From contig DOPG01000304.1 of NCBI GenBank assembly GCA_003513555.1, positions 1,067-8,856 of the forward strand: 7,790 nt of DNA. The letters are read 5' to 3'. Under the pieces are notes generated by a model. That model ran no database searches, was not told where the DNA came from, and saw nothing but the letters and a program-made list of their open reading frames with translations. The position numbers were made by a program, and so were the translations under genes. Source of the stretch: Rhodopirellula sp. Lineage in GTDB: Bacteria; Planctomycetota; Planctomycetia; Pirellulales; Pirellulaceae. Shown here piece after piece: positions 5,816-7,790 of this stretch (position 1 is its first letter; every line of letters begins with the position of its first letter).

Positions 5816-7790
5816 CCTGCAACCGCAACACCACTTTGTTTCACTTATTTTCGTTGACTCTAAGTCATTTTTTTATTCTGCTGAGCTTTGCTACGGCAGA
5901 TGAGCAACCTAGCGCCGAACGACAGAAGTCCGATCCTGCAATTCTTACCATCGACCGTATCTACGATGGAACTGAGTTCACTGGTAAGTCATTCTCAGGG
6001 ACGTGGCTGTCGGACAAAGCCAGCTACACTACCCTCGAATCGACTGCTTCGGGTAGCCAACAGATCGTCGGGCACGACGCAGAAACAGACTCACCAGTGG
6101 TTCTCGTCTCTGCCGATGATTTAACACCGGCGCAGGCATCTAGTCCGCTCAAGGTCGAGGGATACACATTTTCACCCGACCAAAGCCTCGTTCTGATCTA
6201 CACCAATAGCAAACGGGTATGGCGCAACAACACACGGGGTGACTACTGGGTGCTCGACCGTGCAGCCGGTCAATTAAAACAACTGGGTGGCGACATTCCA
6301 CCGTCCAGCATGATGTTTGCCAAGTTTTCACCCTCAAGTAAGCAAGTCGCTTACGTGCATGACAATGACGTGTACGTGGAAGACCTGTTGAACAATACTA
6401 TCCAAAAGGTAACTAAACGGGCGAGCGACGCGATCATCAATGGTACAACCGACTGGGTTTACGAAGAAGAATTGGGCTTGCGTGACGCGTTCATGTGGAG
6501 CCCCGATGGAAAACGCATCGCATACTGGCAACTGGACACCAGTGCCGTTCCTCAGTTTCCTTTAGTCAACCATACCGACTCGCTATATCCGGAAGTGACC
6601 TGGTTTGGTTACCCCAAGGTTGGACAGCACAACGCCGAATGCCGCGTCGGAATGGTGGAAATCGAAACGGGTGAAACCAGGTTAATCGACCTCCCTGGTG
6701 ATGCGAGCGAGCATTACATCCCTCGCATGGAGTTTCTCCCCCAAGATGCCGACCTGAGTGAACAGCCGCGGATTCTAATCCAACAGCTCAATCGTCTTCA
6801 GAACACAAACCGACTGTTTCTGGCGGATTTCCGCAGCAGTACCGTTTCGGAGGTCATGGTCGAACGTGACGCCGCATGGATTGATGTGCACGATGAATTG
6901 AATTGGCTGGACAATGCGTCGGCATTCACGTGGATGAGCGAACGTGATGGATGGCGTCATCTTTACGTTGTGTCTCTCGACGATGGAGCCACAAAACAAA
7001 TCACCCGGGGAAATTTCGATGTCATTGAGTTATTAAACTTCAATGAGTCAGAGGGGGTGGTGTACTTCATCGCATCACCAGATGAGGCATCGCAGCGTTA
7101 CCTCTACCGAGTGGGCCTCGATGGGAAAAACCTGCAGCGGGTGACGCCCGAAGGCGTGGCAGCAACGCACAGCTACAAGGTTTCACCTGATGCCAAGTGG
7201 GCAATTCACCAAGTATCGCGTTTTGATGAGCCCCCTGCATGGGATTTAGTGACTCTGCCAGACCACAAGTCGGTCCGTTCGCTGGAATCCAATGAGGCTC
7301 TCCGCAAAACGATCAGTAGCCTGGCCCGAACACCCACTGAGTTCTTTCGGGTTACGCTTCCACCTGATGAAGCCGTGGACCGCCAAGATTCGGAACCGGT
7401 GGAACTAGAAGCTTGGTGCATGCTTCCGCCCAACTTTGACAAAAACAAGAAGTATCCGTTGCTGATTTATGTTTACGGAGAGCCGGCAGGCACAACCGTG
7501 GTAAATCGCTGGAGCAGCAAATCCTACCTGTGGCATCAACTGATGGCACAGCGGGGGTATGTGGTGATGAGCTTTGACAACCGAGGCACAAAATCGCCAC
7601 GGGGAAGAGCATGGCGAAAAAGCATCTACCGCAAGATTGGCATCATTCCACCGGCAGACCAAGCGGCAGCCGCCCAGGCAGTTCTGAAGGACCGCACCTA
7701 CCTTGATCCGGCGCGTGTTGGGATATGGGGTTGGAGCGGCGGCGGGTCATCGAGACTGCATGCACTTTTCAAGCATCCAGAACCTTACTC
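5812..7790 (+). CDS. Exported dipeptidyl-peptidase IV family serine peptidase (S9B), C-terminus cut by window
   Basis: The visible 659 residues match the dipeptidyl peptidase IV family, which removes dipeptides from peptide N-termini, typically after Pro or Ala. Residues 1-29 form a signal peptide ending ATA before DEQ, so it should act in the periplasm or outside. Residues about 40-510 are the beta-propeller (DPPIV_N) domain. It carries SPDG-type blades and DWVYEEE at 214-220, whose glutamates bind the substrate N-terminus. It also has the family motif SERDGWRHLY at 376-385. The alpha/beta-hydrolase domain (Peptidase_S9) starts near 530 and has VYGEPAG (553-559), where Tyr555 should be the oxyanion-hole residue. 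The nucleophile elbow GWSGGGS carries the catalytic Ser642. Family members are about 700-800 residues, so roughly 100 more, including the catalytic Asp and His, lie beyond the edge. The ATG at 5812 lacks a Shine-Dalgarno sequence but is directly followed by the signal peptide. The sequence is intact with no frameshift. Confidence 0.93.
   Translation, partial: MTCNRNTTLFHLFSLTLSHFFILLSFATADEQPSAERQKSDPAILTIDRIYDGTEFTGKSFSGTWLSDKASYTTLESTASGSQQIVGHDAETDSPVVLVSADDLTPAQASSPLKVEGYTFSPDQSLVLIYTNSKRVWRNNTRGDYWVLDRAAGQLKQLGGDIPPSSMMFAKFSPSSKQVAYVHDNDVYVEDLLNNTIQKVTKRASDAIINGTTDWVYEEELGLRDAFMWSPDGKRIAYWQLDTSAVPQFPLVNHTDSLYPEVTWFGYPKVGQHNAECRVGMVEIETGETRLIDLPGDASEHYIPRMEFLPQDADLSEQPRILIQQLNRLQNTNRLFLADFRSSTVSEVMVERDAAWIDVHDELNWLDNASAFTWMSERDGWRHLYVVSLDDGATKQITRGNFDVIELLNFNESEGVVYFIASPDEASQRYLYRVGLDGKNLQRVTPEGVAATHSYKVSPDAKWAIHQVSRFDEPPAWDLVTLPDHKSVRSLESNEALRKTISSLARTPTEFFRVTLPPDEAVDRQDSEPVELEAWCMLPPNFDKNKKYPLLIYVYGEPAGTTVVNRWSSKSYLWHQLMAQRGYVVMSFDNRGTKSPRGRAWRKSIYRKIGIIPPADQAAAAQAVLKDRTYLDPARVGIWGWSGGGSSRLHALFKHPEPY

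Overview
This looks like an ordinary chromosomal stretch from a bacterium, most likely a planctomycete of the Rhodopirellula/Pirellulaceae kind. That assignment is an inference. It rests on roughly 50% GC, few Shine-Dalgarno sequences, long gene-poor spacers, a short membrane protein with an 'RFSFRFLFAIT'-type start of its membrane segment, and a secreted dipeptidyl-peptidase IV homologue. No rRNA, tRNA, insertion sequence, CRISPR array or phage gene was seen.

Layout. At the left edge, two minus-strand genes follow each other: a 112-residue membrane protein (742 to 404), then a secreted protein cut by the window edge (278 to 1). A stretch of about 750 bases without a convincing gene follows; it holds a short 9-bp tandem repeat and a perfect 7-bp hairpin. 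A plus-strand gene (1499-2218) encodes a single-pass membrane-anchored protein with a small folded domain and a long acidic tail. It converges on a minus-strand pair: an ABC-transporter ATPase (4297 to 3176) followed 32 bp later by a TauE/SafE-type membrane permease (3143 to 2382). The convergent junction contains three imperfect copies of a 16-bp repeat that run through the permease stop codon.

Divergent from the ATPase, and separated from it by about 460 bp, is an exported methionine sulfoxide reductase B (4756-5316). It has the only strong ribosome binding site in the window and is followed by a hairpin-plus-T terminator. After a doubtful small basic reading frame, a large exported S9-family dipeptidyl peptidase begins at 5812 and runs off the right edge with its catalytic serine in view but not its Asp and His.

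How they work together. The only likely transcription unit with paired function is ATPase plus permease, and even that pairing is by position alone, since no ABC permease or binding protein is visible. The MsrB and the peptidase are both envelope or periplasmic enzymes (oxidised-protein repair and peptide breakdown) but are separated by a terminator. No clearly new multi-gene system is visible. The points most worth a second look are the altered ATPase motifs, the MsrB lacking the usual resolving-cysteine position, the acidic-tailed anchored protein, and the basic frame whose stop overlaps the peptidase start.
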